DNA from: Parachlamydia acanthamoebae
GTDB lineage: Bacteria > Chlamydiota > Chlamydiia > Chlamydiales > Parachlamydiaceae
Assembly (NCBI RefSeq): GCF_000875975.1
Contig: NZ_BAWW01000028.1
Span: forward strand, 62,001-126,000
DNA length: 64,000 nucleotides
Direction: 5' to 3'
Both the position numbers and the translations under genes were made by a program. Below are positions 51,496-60,771 of the stretch, piece by piece (the first letter of the stretch is position 1; each line of letters begins with the position of its first letter). Under the pieces are notes generated by a model, which worked only from the letters and a program-made list of their open reading frames with translations, was not told where the DNA came from and made no database searches.

Positions 51496-51838
51496 CTTGA
51501 GTCCTTGCTTGTCTTGGAATCAAGACATTCCCTAGCGTTGTCTTTTTTTCCGTCGCTGATTTTCTAGCATATCTGCGTGCAGCCGTCAATAGAAGACTCA
51601 CGGGATCCGCAAAAAATGTGAGAAAGGCTTGAATAAAAATGAACGAGAAGATTAAAAAGTGACATTTGTTGTGTTTTTTGTAACCAAAATATTTTTGAAT
51701 TTAAAATGGAAAGGATTTTACTCTTTAAAAATTTAAAGTATTATGTTAAAGTTTTTCTTTTTCGTCTCGCATCAAAGCGACAGAAATAAAGGAAAAGTTG
51801 AGCGAAAGCTCGATAGATGTTGTAAAAAGGAGATGCGC
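51496..51838 (+). promoter_or_regulatory. Non-coding gap between the FHA gene and uhpC
   Basis: No gene is visible in these 343 bases. The last 130 are very AT-rich. A TATTAT at 51739-51744 could be a -10 element for uhpC, but the matching -35 (TTTTAC) is poor. An in-frame ORF from 51743 looks unlike UhpC and is taken as leader. Confidence 0.3.
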
Positions 51839-53191
51839 GTGGCCTCTATATTAAATTTACTAAAACCTGCGCCTTATATTGAGCCGATTCAAGATTCTCA
51901 AGAAGTTGAAAAATCATACAATTATTGGAGAATTCGGATTCTGTACTCAATGTTTGTTGGGTATGCACTCTATTATTTCACTCGAAAAAGCTTCACCTTT
52001 GCCATGCCTGATTTGGCTCAAGAATTGCATTTTGATAAAACGCAATTAGGGATCCTGGGGAGCATTTTTTCTATCACCTATGGAATAAGCAAATTTGCAA
52101 GTGGGATATTATCTGACCGTTCCAATCCTAGATATTTTATGGCGCTTGGATTAATGATGACCGGTGTGGTCAATATCTTGTTCGGTTTTTCCTCTTCGAT
52201 TTTTCTTTTCTCTATTTTTTGGGGATTAAATGGGTGGTTTCAAGGCTTTGGCTGGCCCCCATGTGCGCGCTTTTTAACGCATTGGTATTCTCATTCTGAA
52301 AGAGGATCTTGGTGGTCCACATGCAGTGTTTCCCATAATGTGGGTGCATTTTTAATTCCGTGGATTGTGGGGGCTTGCCTACATTTCTTGGGTTGGAGAT
52401 ATGCGATGTACGTTCCCGGTATCATCTGCATTCTAGGGGGAGTTTTTCTGATCAATCGTTTACGCGATACACCCCAATCTTTAGGGCTTCCTGCGATTGA
52501 GGATTTTAGAAAAGATTACTCTGGTTTTGGTGCTAATGAAGACAAGCAAAAACTTTCAACGAAAGAAATCTTGGTCGAGTATGTTTTGAAAAATTGGTAC
52601 ATGTGGATGCTTGGTTTCGCTTATTTTTTTGTATATGTTGTGCGAACCGGGGTAAACGACTGGACGGTCTTGTATCTTCTAGATGAAAAGGGATATAGCC
52701 GTATGGGTGCAAATGCCTGCATCTCTCTCTTTGAAGTGGGTGGCTTTGTGGGAAGCTTATGTGCAGGGTGGAGTTCCGATCGGATTTTCGGGGCTAGACG
52801 CGGTCCTGTAAATGTTTTGTTTGCAGGAGGTATGATGTTGTCTGTATTGGCATTTTGGCTTGTTCCTGAAGGATTTGTGATTTTAGATGCCCTTTCGATT
52901 TTCATGCTAGGCTTTACCATTTTTGGACCTCAAATGCTCATCGGTGTTGCAGCTGCGGAATTGTCACATAAAGAGGCGGCTGCCACATCCACAGGATTTG
53001 TGGGATTTTGCGCTTATATGGGAGCGGCTTGTGCAGGATATCCAATGGGAAAAATTACAGATGAAATGGGTTGGGAAGGTTATTTCATTTCCATGATGAT
53101 CTGTTGTGGGATCTCGATGCTTGCTCTTGTTCCTCTCTGGAATGCGACGAAGAATCCTCGCCTTGCTAGAGCAGAAACAAAGTTGGCCTAA
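51839..53191 (+). CDS. uhpC: Hexose-phosphate transporter (major facilitator, UhpC/UhpT type)
   Basis: An organophosphate:phosphate antiporter with about 12 membrane helices, importing glucose-6-phosphate or related sugars from the host in exchange for phosphate. Diagnostic segments: YALYYFTRKSFTFAMPDL (first helix), ISKFASGILSDRSNPRYFM (cytoplasmic 2-3 loop), WGLNGWFQGFGWPPCARFLTHWYS (split), and ERGSWWSTCSVSHNVGAFL. These match the UhpT/GlpT family. AAAAAGGAG at 51824-51832 directly abuts an ATG at 51833 (no spacing) but is 6 bases from the GTG at 51839, so I take the GTG start; the difference is two residues. Synteny with dnaE matches the order I recall in Chlamydia. Confidence 0.92.
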   Translation: MASILNLLKPAPYIEPIQDSQEVEKSYNYWRIRILYSMFVGYALYYFTRKSFTFAMPDLAQELHFDKTQLGILGSIFSITYGISKFASGILSDRSNPRYFMALGLMMTGVVNILFGFSSSIFLFSIFWGLNGWFQGFGWPPCARFLTHWYSHSERGSWWSTCSVSHNVGAFLIPWIVGACLHFLGWRYAMYVPGIICILGGVFLINRLRDTPQSLGLPAIEDFRKDYSGFGANEDKQKLSTKEILVEYVLKNWYMWMLGFAYFFVYVVRTGVNDWTVLYLLDEKGYSRMGANACISLFEVGGFVGSLCAGWSSDRIFGARRGPVNVLFAGGMMLSVLAFWLVPEGFVILDALSIFMLGFTIFGPQMLIGVAAAELSHKEAAATSTGFVGFCAYMGAACAGYPMGKITDEMGWEGYFISMMICCGISMLALVPLWNATKNPRLARAETKLA

Positions 53192-53195
53192 ACTT

Positions 53196-53227
53196 AAAAA
53201 AGCAAGCCCTACCACGGCTTGCTTTTT
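53196..53227. terminator. Terminator after uhpC
   Basis: AAAAAGCAAGCC at 53197-53208 and its complement at 53216-53227 form a 12-bp stem with a 7-base loop and T-rich right arm. It serves uhpC and, from the other side, the decayed minus-strand gene. Confidence 0.88.
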
Positions 53228-53229
53228 GA

Positions 53230-54034
53230 TTAATGCTTCCTTTTTGTATTCCGCTTCTTTCTTGCTTGATCAAGAGCTTGCCCAGCCTTCTTTGCAAAGT
53301 CTTTAACAGCAATATCTGGAAAATCAATTGCCAGGACTGTGGTTAGCGCCCCACTTAAGTCTCTTAGTGCGTTTCTCCTTGCTTGATTTGAATCTTTCCT
53401 AAAAGCATATTGATAATCAGAGCAGAGCTTTTCGGCACATTTCGCAAAATAAGCTTCTATAGCGCATTCTTGTACAAAAGCACGTTTGCCCACAAGGTTG
53501 ATGCCCTTCGAATCTTGCAGCTTTTGAATAATTGCATCGACTAATGAACCCCGTTTGTTATCTTCATTTGCAGAGGCGATGTCTTCCAAAAGATGGGGAT
53601 TAAGAAATGATTCGACTTCTTCTTTCTCCATTTTTCGGAGTTGCTTATCTGAAACATCTGTTCTTCCGCTAGAAACTGGAGCGCCCGTTTTTTTAGATGA
53701 TTGTGTCTTTTCTGATTTATTCGATACCTTTTTTAGAAAAGTGATTAAATCTTTTTATGAAATTGCCGATTCTTTTTTTTTAAGATGCAAATCTTTGTTC
53801 AAACGATTTTGAAGCTTTAAAGGGCTTTCTTTCAATTTGAGCAGATGTCTTTCCCGCTTCTTTTTTTAGTAAGGCGATAGCTTCTTTATTCACAGAAACA
53901 GAAGTTCGTAATTTCTTATTTGCTTCCGTCGAACTTTCGCTGGCTTTTTCCCCCAGCTTTGAATAGCTTTTACCACTACGGATCACCTTCTCTTGGGGTG
54001 AGCTTACAGAGGGTGGTGAAGGAGGAACTTCATG
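53230..54034 (-). pseudogene. Decayed gene between uhpC and dnaE (frameshift plus stop)
   Basis: Two minus-strand fragments look like parts of one protein. The upstream frame (open from 54034) reads HEVPPSPPSVSSPQEKVIRS, then a charged helical part, and stops at 53780 beside a 9-A tract (53773-53781). The next frame reads KKKESAIS, hits a TAA at 53755-53757, then continues KDLITFLKKVSNKSEKTQ, SSGRTDVSDKQLRKM and on to a 133-residue C-terminal part (LVDAIIQKLQD, FVQECAIEAYFAKCAEKL) ending at 53230. Neither fragment has a ribosome-binding site: the 68-codon piece would need a GTG, and the 133-codon piece starts mid-domain. I read one frameshift and one stop in a former gene with a Pro/Ser-rich N-terminus. 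No family recognised. Two independent small genes is the alternative. Confidence 0.5.
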
Positions 54035-54310
54035 TTATCCACTTTGTCGCAATGGTTGCATAGGGGAGCCCATAATTATTATTAAGTGTTGGTTTTTATT
54101 ATATTATGCAATTAATTATTTATGTTGGTCAAATTGTGGAATTGACCTGCTTATTTTTATTAAAAATATAATCCTTATACAAGGATAATTGTAGTCGATG
54201 ATTGTTTATTATAGAAATATTTATTGACGGAATCGGGAGATAAAACCTAACATTCAAAATCGCTTTTTGGTATTCTTTTTTCGTCATCAAATGAAGTTTA
54301 AAGGTTTTTT

Positions 54311-57300
54311 ATGTGGGTCCCATTACACGTTCATTCACAATACTCGATTTTGGATGCATCGGCTTCTATCAATCTAATTGCTGAAAAAGCGGCTGAATTT
54401 AAAATGCCGGCAGTTGCCCTAACAGATCACGGGAATATGTATGGTGCTGTTGAATTTTTTAAAGCATGTCAGGGTGCGCAAGTTAAGCCTATTCTAGGGT
54501 GTGAGGTGTACGTTGCTCCAGAATCACGGCTCGATCGTAAGAAAATAGGAAACCGTTCTGATTTTCATTTGACTCTTCTTGCAAAAAACATGGAGGGGTA
54601 TAAAAACCTTTGCAAACTTTCTTCTATTGGATTTTTGGAGGGTTTTTATTACCACCCGCGAATCGACCATGAAGTTTTAGAGAAATATAAAGAGGGGCTA
54701 ATCTGTCTGTCAGGATGTTTAAGTAGTCGGCTATCAAGTGAAATTCTGCAGGGAACTCCTGAGAGCATCCGAAAGCATCTAGCTTGGTACAAGGATTTAT
54801 TTGGCGAAGACTATTATTTAGAAGTTCAAAGACATACGATGTCTGAAGAAAATATTCAAAGAGATGGCCTTTATCAAGAGACATGGTTGCTTCAAAACTA
54901 TCAAGAATACATTGAGAAACAGACCAAGGTGACGCAAGCTCTAGTTGAACTTTCTCAAGAGTTTGGTATTCCGTTAGTTGCGACAAACGACAGCCACTAT
55001 ATCGAACGCGAAGATTGGCGAGAGCATGAGATTTTATTGAATGTGCAATCGGGCGAACCTTGTGAAATCTTAGAAAAAGATGCGATGGGGAATCCTAAAT
55101 TTCGGCAGCTGAACCCCAAGCGACGTGTTTATTCTTCTCATGAATGTTATTTTAAATCACCCACGCAAATGCAAGAAGTTTTTAAAGATCTTCCTCAGGC
55201 GCTTGCATCAACATTAGAAATCGCAGAAAAATGTCACGTTCAACTCGATTTTAAAACAAAACACTATCCTGTGTATGTCCCGCCCTTTTTGGAAGGACAA
55301 AGCTATACCAAGGAAGAGCGAGCGCAAGCTGTTGAAAAGTATCTTTGGGACCTATGCGAAGAAGGGATTAAGAAACGTTATGATGCGGATAAGCTTGCAA
55401 AGATCCAAGAGCTTTTCCCTGATAAAGATCCCACGCAAATTGTACGAGAGCGATTGGAATATGAAATGGGAATCATCGTTCCAAAAGAAATGAGCGATTA
55501 CTTGCTGATCGTATGGGATTTTATCAATTGGGCAAAAAGAAATCAGATCCCTGTGGGACCAGGACGTGGTTCTGGAGCGGGATCAATCGTTTTATACCTA
55601 ATCGGTGTGACCGATATTGAACCTTTGCGCTTTCATCTCTTCTTCGAACGTTTTATTAATCCTGAGCGTCTTTCTTATCCCGATATCGACGTAGATATTT
55701 GCATGGATCGGCGCGGAGATGTGATCCAATATACCTTGGAAAAATATGGAAAGGATAATGTTGCCCAGATCATTACGTTCGGTACAATGAAAGCGCGTAT
55801 GGCCATTAAGGATGTCGGCCGTGTGCTAAGTGTGCCCCTCTCTAAGGTCAACGAGATTGCTAAACTTGTTCCAGAGGATTTAAACATTACTCTTGAAAAA
55901 GCGCTGGAAAAAGATCCTGATTTGCGTGCGATGTATGAAACAGATGAAGACGCTAAGCGCATTATTGACATTGGGAAAAAATTAGAAGGGTCTATCCGCA
56001 GTACAGGGATTCACGCAGCAGGGATCATTATTAGTGGGGCACCCTTATCTTCGATCATTCCCATTTGCAATGCGAAAGATTCAGACATGCCGGCAACCCA
56101 GTATTCTATGAAGCCTGTGGAAATGGTGGGCATGCTGAAAGTGGACTTTTTGGGGCTCAAAACTTTGACAGCGATTCAGCAATGTGTCGCATCAGTGAAT
56201 GTTAGTACAGGGAAGCTAATCGACTGGGTGAACCTGCCGCTTGATGATGTGCGGACATTTGATTTGCTTAACCAAGGAAAAACGTTAGGTGTGTTCCAGC
56301 TTGAATCTGCCGGCATGCAAGATTTGGCTAGGCAGCTGCACTTAGACAAATTTGAAGAGATTATTGCGGTTGGTGCGCTTTATCGTCCGGGGCCAATGGA
56401 TATGATTCCTTCCTTTATCAATCGTAAGCACGGACGCGAGCCTATTGAAAATGACCACCCTTGGATGAAAGACATCTTGGCTGAAACCTATGGAATTATG
56501 GTCTATCAAGAGCAGGTCATGCAAATTGCCAGTAAGCTTGCGCGCTATTCACTTGGTGAGGGTGATGTGCTTCGGCGAGCTATGGGGAAAAAAGACATGG
56601 CGCAAATGGCTCAACAGCGAGAAAAATTCCGTTTAGGAGCTCTTGAAAATGAGATTGAAGAAACTACTTCCATGCTCGTATTTGATAAAATGGAAAAATT
56701 TGCGGCCTATGGATTTAACAAGTCCCACGCGGCAGCTTACGGTTATCTTTCCTATGTGACAGCCTATTTAAAGGCGAATCATCCGAGAGAATGGATGGCT
56801 TCTTTAATGACGTGTGATAGTGATGACTTAAGCAAAGTGGCGAAGTTTATTCGAGAAGCCCAAACCATGGGAATTGCAATTCTTCCTCCAGATATTAACG
56901 AAGCAGGATCCACTTTTATTGCAACACCACAAGGGATCCGCTTTGCCATGAAGGGGATTAAAGGGGTCGGAGAAGGGGTCGTAGAGGCAATTGTGCAAGA
57001 ACGTAACCGTAGCGGTCCTTTTACTCACTTCTATCAATTTTTTAAACGGATCGATTTAAAAAAAGTGGGAAAAAAGAGTATTGAAAACCTGGTGGATGCA
57101 GGGAGTTTCGATTTTACAGGATGGTCTCGAGATGCTTTACGTCAAAGTATTGATCCAATGTATGAAACAGCCTTGAAAGAGAAGCGGGAAGAGCAGTCAG
57201 GGGTTTTAACATTTTTTGACTTAATGGGAGCTACCTCAGAGGCTAAGTTTAGCTTTGCTCCAAACGTGCTGAATCCGACTTCAAAGCAGAACATCCTGTT

Positions 57301-58075
57301 GAAAGAGAAAGAATTGTTAGGTTTTTTTCTGACTGGGCATCCTTTAGACAGCTTTCAAGAATATATGCAGCGTTTATCCTGCGTGAATTTTTCCGCGATC
57401 GATATGCTAGGAAATGATGCTGTTTTTAGATCCGCTGTGATTATCGAATCTGTGCAGCTCCGTTTATCGGCTAAAACGCAAAAGAAGTTTGCGATTCTGC
57501 GGATAAGCGATGGCATTGAAAGTTATGAACTGCCCATTTGGCCGGATCTATACGAGCAAAAAGGGGAGCTTCTTAAAGAAAATCAGCCTTTATATGTCGT
57601 CTTGCAAATGGACAAAAAAGAAGAGGCGGTGCGGCTTTCTTGTCGTTGGCTAGATGATCTATCTAAAGTGGATGAAGCCATGATTGAAGCTTGTGATAAA
57701 GCCTACGATCGCGCAAAATTTCAGGCAACTAGAACATACCCTCAAAAAAGTACGCAAACTGCTGGTCAAGATAAAGGAGGCAGCATGACAAAAAATGTAG
57801 CGCCATCCAAACAGCCGGAGCCTGTTAAACCTCCAAAAGAAAGAAAATGTGTCGTCATCCTCGATATGGAAAAGGTGAGACATAGCCAAGTTCTGAAAAT
57901 GAAAAAAATCTTTTCCGAACATCGGGGTGATATGCCTGTTGAACTCAATTTTATGATTGGAACACGTGAATTAGCCACATTGCATATCGATGTGTCTTCC
58001 GGAATTTTGTTTAATTTAAAATTAAAAGAAGAGCTTTTGCAGTTAGCTGCGATTAAAGATGTTCAAGGAGATTGA
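54311..58075 (+). CDS. dnaE: DNA polymerase III alpha subunit
   Basis: The replicative polymerase. 1254 residues in the DnaE1 order: PHP domain from the first residues (PLHVHSQYSILD, TDHGNMYGAVEFF), palm with the two catalytic aspartates in YPDIDVDICMDRRGD (about 455-469), the GSGAGSIVLYLIGVTDIEPL segment (split) just before it, fingers with GRSTGIHAAG-type IRSTGIHAAGIIIS, LYRPGPMDMIPSF, then ELLGFFLTGHPLD and an OB-fold at the C-terminus (about 1020-1130). A polar linker at about 1150-1180 (TQTAGQDKGGSMTKNVAPSK) precedes the tau-binding end. It is preceded by 276 bases with no gene and a single DnaA-box-like TTATCCACT at 54035-54043. Confidence 0.98.
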   Translation: MWVPLHVHSQYSILDASASINLIAEKAAEFKMPAVALTDHGNMYGAVEFFKACQGAQVKPILGCEVYVAPESRLDRKKIGNRSDFHLTLLAKNMEGYKNLCKLSSIGFLEGFYYHPRIDHEVLEKYKEGLICLSGCLSSRLSSEILQGTPESIRKHLAWYKDLFGEDYYLEVQRHTMSEENIQRDGLYQETWLLQNYQEYIEKQTKVTQALVELSQEFGIPLVATNDSHYIEREDWREHEILLNVQSGEPCEILEKDAMGNPKFRQLNPKRRVYSSHECYFKSPTQMQEVFKDLPQALASTLEIAEKCHVQLDFKTKHYPVYVPPFLEGQSYTKEERAQAVEKYLWDLCEEGIKKRYDADKLAKIQELFPDKDPTQIVRERLEYEMGIIVPKEMSDYLLIVWDFINWAKRNQIPVGPGRGSGAGSIVLYLIGVTDIEPLRFHLFFERFINPERLSYPDIDVDICMDRRGDVIQYTLEKYGKDNVAQIITFGTMKARMAIKDVGRVLSVPLSKVNEIAKLVPEDLNITLEKALEKDPDLRAMYETDEDAKRIIDIGKKLEGSIRSTGIHAAGIIISGAPLSSIIPICNAKDSDMPATQYSMKPVEMVGMLKVDFLGLKTLTAIQQCVASVNVSTGKLIDWVNLPLDDVRTFDLLNQGKTLGVFQLESAGMQDLARQLHLDKFEEIIAVGALYRPGPMDMIPSFINRKHGREPIENDHPWMKDILAETYGIMVYQEQVMQIASKLARYSLGEGDVLRRAMGKKDMAQMAQQREKFRLGALENEIEETTSMLVFDKMEKFAAYGFNKSHAAAYGYLSYVTAYLKANHPREWMASLMTCDSDDLSKVAKFIREAQTMGIAILPPDINEAGSTFIATPQGIRFAMKGIKGVGEGVVEAIVQERNRSGPFTHFYQFFKRIDLKKVGKKSIENLVDAGSFDFTGWSRDALRQSIDPMYETALKEKREEQSGVLTFFDLMGATSEAKFSFAPNVLNPTSKQNILLKEKELLGFFLTGHPLDSFQEYMQRLSCVNFSAIDMLGNDAVFRSAVIIESVQLRLSAKTQKKFAILRISDGIESYELPIWPDLYEQKGELLKENQPLYVVLQMDKKEEAVRLSCRWLDDLSKVDEAMIEACDKAYDRAKFQATRTYPQKSTQTAGQDKGGSMTKNVAPSKQPEPVKPPKERKCVVILDMEKVRHSQVLKMKKIFSEHRGDMPVELNFMIGTRELATLHIDVSSGILFNLKLKEELLQLAAIKDVQGD

Positions 58076-58131
58076 CAGGAAGTTTTGACTAATTTAGACT
58101 TTAGTATTTATTTAATTGGGAAGTCATTAAG

Positions 58132-59130
58132 ATGAAAATATTTAGATGTTTATTATGTGTATTGCTTTCAATAGCGGGAATTTCTAGCTTAGAAGCAGCC
58201 TATGTTTTTAAAGACGGACGTTTTGTTGATGCAAAAGAACTTGCGACACAGCCTATGCACGTGCATTACAACTTGGGTGTTGAAGCTTACAATGAAGAAA
58301 ATTGGCATGAAGCTGTTAAACAATTTACAGTGGTTGTTTCAAACTTTTCTTCTTCTTCATGGGCACAAGAGGCTCTTTTCTTTTTAGGAATTGCAAATTT
58401 TCATCTTGATGAATTTGATTTTTCTAACCAATATTTTACTGAATACTTATCTGCTAAAGGATGCCCTGAGCACTTTGAAGAAGCCATTGAGTATAAGTTT
58501 GCGATTGCTGAGAAATTCCGTGAAGGAGCTCGAAGGCATCTTTTGGGAACCAAACGACTTCCTAAATGGGCATCTGGTGAATCTCTTGCTTTGCAAATTT
58601 ACGATGAAGTGACAGCGGCAATGCCTTCCCAAGATATCGCGGCTAAAGCTCTTTACTGTAAAGGCTTATACTTATGGGAGCTCAAAGATTTTCGTGAAAG
58701 CGTGGATAGTTTTTACCTTTTAATTCGTCGTTTTCCCAAGCACGAACTTGCTCCAGAAAGTTATGTTGCTATTTCGAGAGTTTACCTGGAACAAAGCGCA
58801 GTAGAACTTCAAAATCCTGATATTTTGGCATTTGCCGATGTAAATAAGCGTAAATTTGAAAGGGATTTTCCTGGGGAAGAGCGCTTGCTTGAAGTGGAAG
58901 CTAATGTGCTAAAAATTAAAGAAATCTACGCACACGGCTTATTTGAAACAGGGTCTTTCTACGAAAGAAAAGGGCATCCAAAAGCGGCGATTATCTATTA
59001 CCAAAATACAATTGCAAAGTTTCCTGGCACAGAAATTGCTGAAAGATGCCGTAAACGACTTTTTGTTTTGGGAGCTTGTCCAGAGCTCACAGCAGCTTCG
59101 GGTAAGCAAGATGACACAAAAGAGTCTTAA
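58132..59130 (+). CDS. BamD-like outer-membrane assembly protein with TPR repeats
   Basis: The 332-residue protein has a signal peptide (MKIFRCLLCVLLSIAGISS, cleavage near Ala-23/Ala-24) and no lipobox cysteine. It then shows TPR-type helices: HVHYNLGVEAYNEENWHEAVKQF (about 43-65, split), ALFFLGIANFHLDEFDFSNQYF, KALYCKGLYLWELKDFRESVDSF, and AAIIYYQNTIAKFPGTEIAERC near the end. The five-repeat layout with FPGTEIAE recalls BamD/YfiO, which helps insert outer-membrane proteins, and chlamydiae have a BamD-like gene at this place as I recall. The missing lipidation cysteine is unusual for BamD. Its end overlaps the LptE-like gene by 20 bases. Confidence 0.65.
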   Translation: MKIFRCLLCVLLSIAGISSLEAAYVFKDGRFVDAKELATQPMHVHYNLGVEAYNEENWHEAVKQFTVVVSNFSSSSWAQEALFFLGIANFHLDEFDFSNQYFTEYLSAKGCPEHFEEAIEYKFAIAEKFREGARRHLLGTKRLPKWASGESLALQIYDEVTAAMPSQDIAAKALYCKGLYLWELKDFRESVDSFYLLIRRFPKHELAPESYVAISRVYLEQSAVELQNPDILAFADVNKRKFERDFPGEERLLEVEANVLKIKEIYAHGLFETGSFYERKGHPKAAIIYYQNTIAKFPGTEIAERCRKRLFVLGACPELTAASGKQDDTKES

Positions 59131-59674
59131 ACTATTTTGCTGGGTCTTCCTGCTCATCTTGATGACAGGCTGTGGTTATCGCATAGCAGCGGGGCCCTGC
59201 AGTTCAATGAAAACAATTTCTGTCCCTTATGTACAAGGGGATAAGGATGGGGCTTTAACATCTGCGATTGTACGTGAACTATGCAATAGTGATTGCTACC
59301 AATACGTCACAAATCAAGGCGATTTATCTCTCATAGTTAAAATTGTAGATTTACGTGATGAAAATATAGGATTCCGTTATTATCGAAAACAACGAGGAAA
59401 GCTCACAAATTCGGTGATTCCGACGGAGACTCGTTTATGGGCAAAAGTGGAGATTGCTTTACTGGATAATGACACAGGAAATTATATTTTAGGCCCTGCT
59501 CTAATTGAAACGAATGCAGACTTCGATCATGACTACTACTTAAATCTTCACGGCATTAATATTTTTTCCCTCGGCCAGTTGAGTGATGTTGACTCAGCTC
59601 GAGATGCTGTATGGGAACCTTTAAACAAAGCCATAAGTCAAAAGATTGTAGATTATGTCAGCAATAGCTGGTAG
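59111..59674 (+). CDS. LptE-like outer-membrane lipoprotein
   Basis: From the ATG at 59111 the product is 187 residues with a lipoprotein signal: MTQKSLKLFCWVFLLILMTG then Cys-21, lipobox LMTGC, followed by GYRIAAGP. The G-C-G-Y-x-hydrophobic start is shared by LptE proteins, which plug LptD to place lipopolysaccharide at the cell surface. The middle (RELCNSDCYQYVTNQGDLSLIVKIVD, split) and YYRKQRGKLTNSVIPTETR fit LptE/LPS-assembly lipoproteins. A longer frame from 58943 lies inside the BamD-like gene and is not lipoprotein-like. It overlaps the preceding and following genes by 20 bases each. Confidence 0.65.
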   Translation: MTQKSLKLFCWVFLLILMTGCGYRIAAGPCSSMKTISVPYVQGDKDGALTSAIVRELCNSDCYQYVTNQGDLSLIVKIVDLRDENIGFRYYRKQRGKLTNSVIPTETRLWAKVEIALLDNDTGNYILGPALIETNADFDHDYYLNLHGINIFSLGQLSDVDSARDAVWEPLNKAISQKIVDYVSNSW

Positions 59675-60098
59675 CAGAGACAATAATATTGCTAAAACTT
59701 TTCCCGCTGAATTGGATCAGCTCTATAACATGCTGCGTTTTGTTAAAGAAAACGCATTCGCATTTGGAGTGAATTCGGATGATGCAATTAAAGTTGAATT
59801 GGCCATGGAAGAGGCTTTAGTCAATATCATTACCTATGGTTACCCTGAAGATCAAAAAGGGACCATTGAAATTTTATGTGCACCTGTCAAAAAAACGGGC
59901 ATGCAAATTCTCATCAAAGATCACGGAATTCCCTATAATCCTTTAGCAAATGCAAATAAGTTATTGACCAACACTCCCAGCGGGGGGCAAATCTTGGGCG
60001 GATACGGCATTTATTTCATTTTGAAAATCATGGATGAAGTCAATTATCATAGAGAAAGGGATTGCAACTGTCTAACTCTTATTAAATATACGACCTAG
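59655..60098 (+). CDS. rsbW: RsbW-type serine kinase / anti-sigma regulator
   Basis: A small GHKL-fold ATPase that in other bacteria phosphorylates RsbV-like antagonists and binds a sigma factor. The 147-residue protein has the N-box VELAMEEALVNIITYGYP (about 50-67, Glu and Asn), the G1 box ILIKDHGIPYNP with Asp, and the G2 region GGQILGGYGIYFILKIMDEV (split). These mark the HATPase family. Chlamydiae have a partner-switching system with RsbV/RsbU, as known in the literature. Its start overlaps the LptE-like gene by 20 bases and its stop overlaps the next gene, on the other strand, by 4 bases. Confidence 0.85.
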   Translation: MSAIAGSRDNNIAKTFPAELDQLYNMLRFVKENAFAFGVNSDDAIKVELAMEEALVNIITYGYPEDQKGTIEILCAPVKKTGMQILIKDHGIPYNPLANANKLLTNTPSGGQILGGYGIYFILKIMDEVNYHRERDCNCLTLIKYTT

Positions 60099-60547
60099 GT
60101 TGCTTCTGAAGAAGGAGGCGTATCTGTCTCTTGTATCGCTTTAATAAAATCTTCATTTTCTTGGATTTCATGTAAAAATTTTTCAAGAATTCTAAGAACA
60201 AGACGGGAAGTATTATAGACTCCCGATGCTAGAAATCCGAGTTCAAGCGTCAGAGATTCCGGATAATTAAGCGCAATCAAAGTCAGTGTTTTGGTCGTGT
60301 TTTCAAACTTTTCAGGGATGATCCAAACAACAAAATGCTCATTGATAAGAGTGATTTTATCTTGAGATTCTACAACGTGAAAATAGCGAGTTAAAGCTGC
60401 TGGATTTTTTTCCTCGAAAAAGGAATCCAAAAGATCAAACTCAGTCAGTAGAAAAAGATCGACTGGAATAATTCCATCGGGAATCCAATGATTTAGATTC
60501 TCCGTGTATTTTTTAAAGTATTCATCTAACAGAGCTAGCTTATTCAT
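60095..60547 (-). CDS. Conserved chlamydial hypothetical (CT550-like), type III chaperone-like size
   Basis: A 150-residue acidic protein beginning MNKLALLDEYFKKYTENLNH, with a central beta-rich part (KITLINEHFVVWIIPEKFEN) and a C-terminal helix (TSRLVLRILEKFLHEIQ). The frame also offers an ATG at 60559, but GGAG lies 6 bases before the ATG at 60547, so I prefer that one. Size, acidity and alpha-beta-alpha pattern recall class-I type III secretion chaperones, without proof. It is convergent with rsbW (4-base overlap), in the same place and orientation as I recall for CT550 of C. trachomatis. Confidence 0.6.
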   Translation of the reverse strand: MNKLALLDEYFKKYTENLNHWIPDGIIPVDLFLLTEFDLLDSFFEEKNPAALTRYFHVVESQDKITLINEHFVVWIIPEKFENTTKTLTLIALNYPESLTLELGFLASGVYNTSRLVLRILEKFLHEIQENEDFIKAIQETDTPPSSEAT

Positions 60548-60771
60548 ATCTATCTCCATAATGCCTTTACCTAAATCAAATAAAGCAACTTCGGTGCCAA
60601 TTGGTAAAATAGACTTTCGAAACTCAAAATAAGCTCGAAATGAGCCATTTTATTACACGAATAGAAAAAATTATTGGGTAAAGCGTGTTTTTAGATGATA
60701 CATTTTGAGTTGGAATTCTTTTGCTTTTCAAGTAAAGTAGGCAAAACCAGAACCCAAAATGCTTTATAAGG

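Noticed and set aside
54035-54043. Single DnaA-box-like TTATCCACT upstream of dnaE
   Set aside because: One box with a mismatch at the last base is expected by chance in an AT-rich 64-kb window.
58943-59110. 56-codon 5' extension of the LptE-like gene
   Set aside because: It lies wholly inside the BamD-like gene and would hide the lipoprotein signal.
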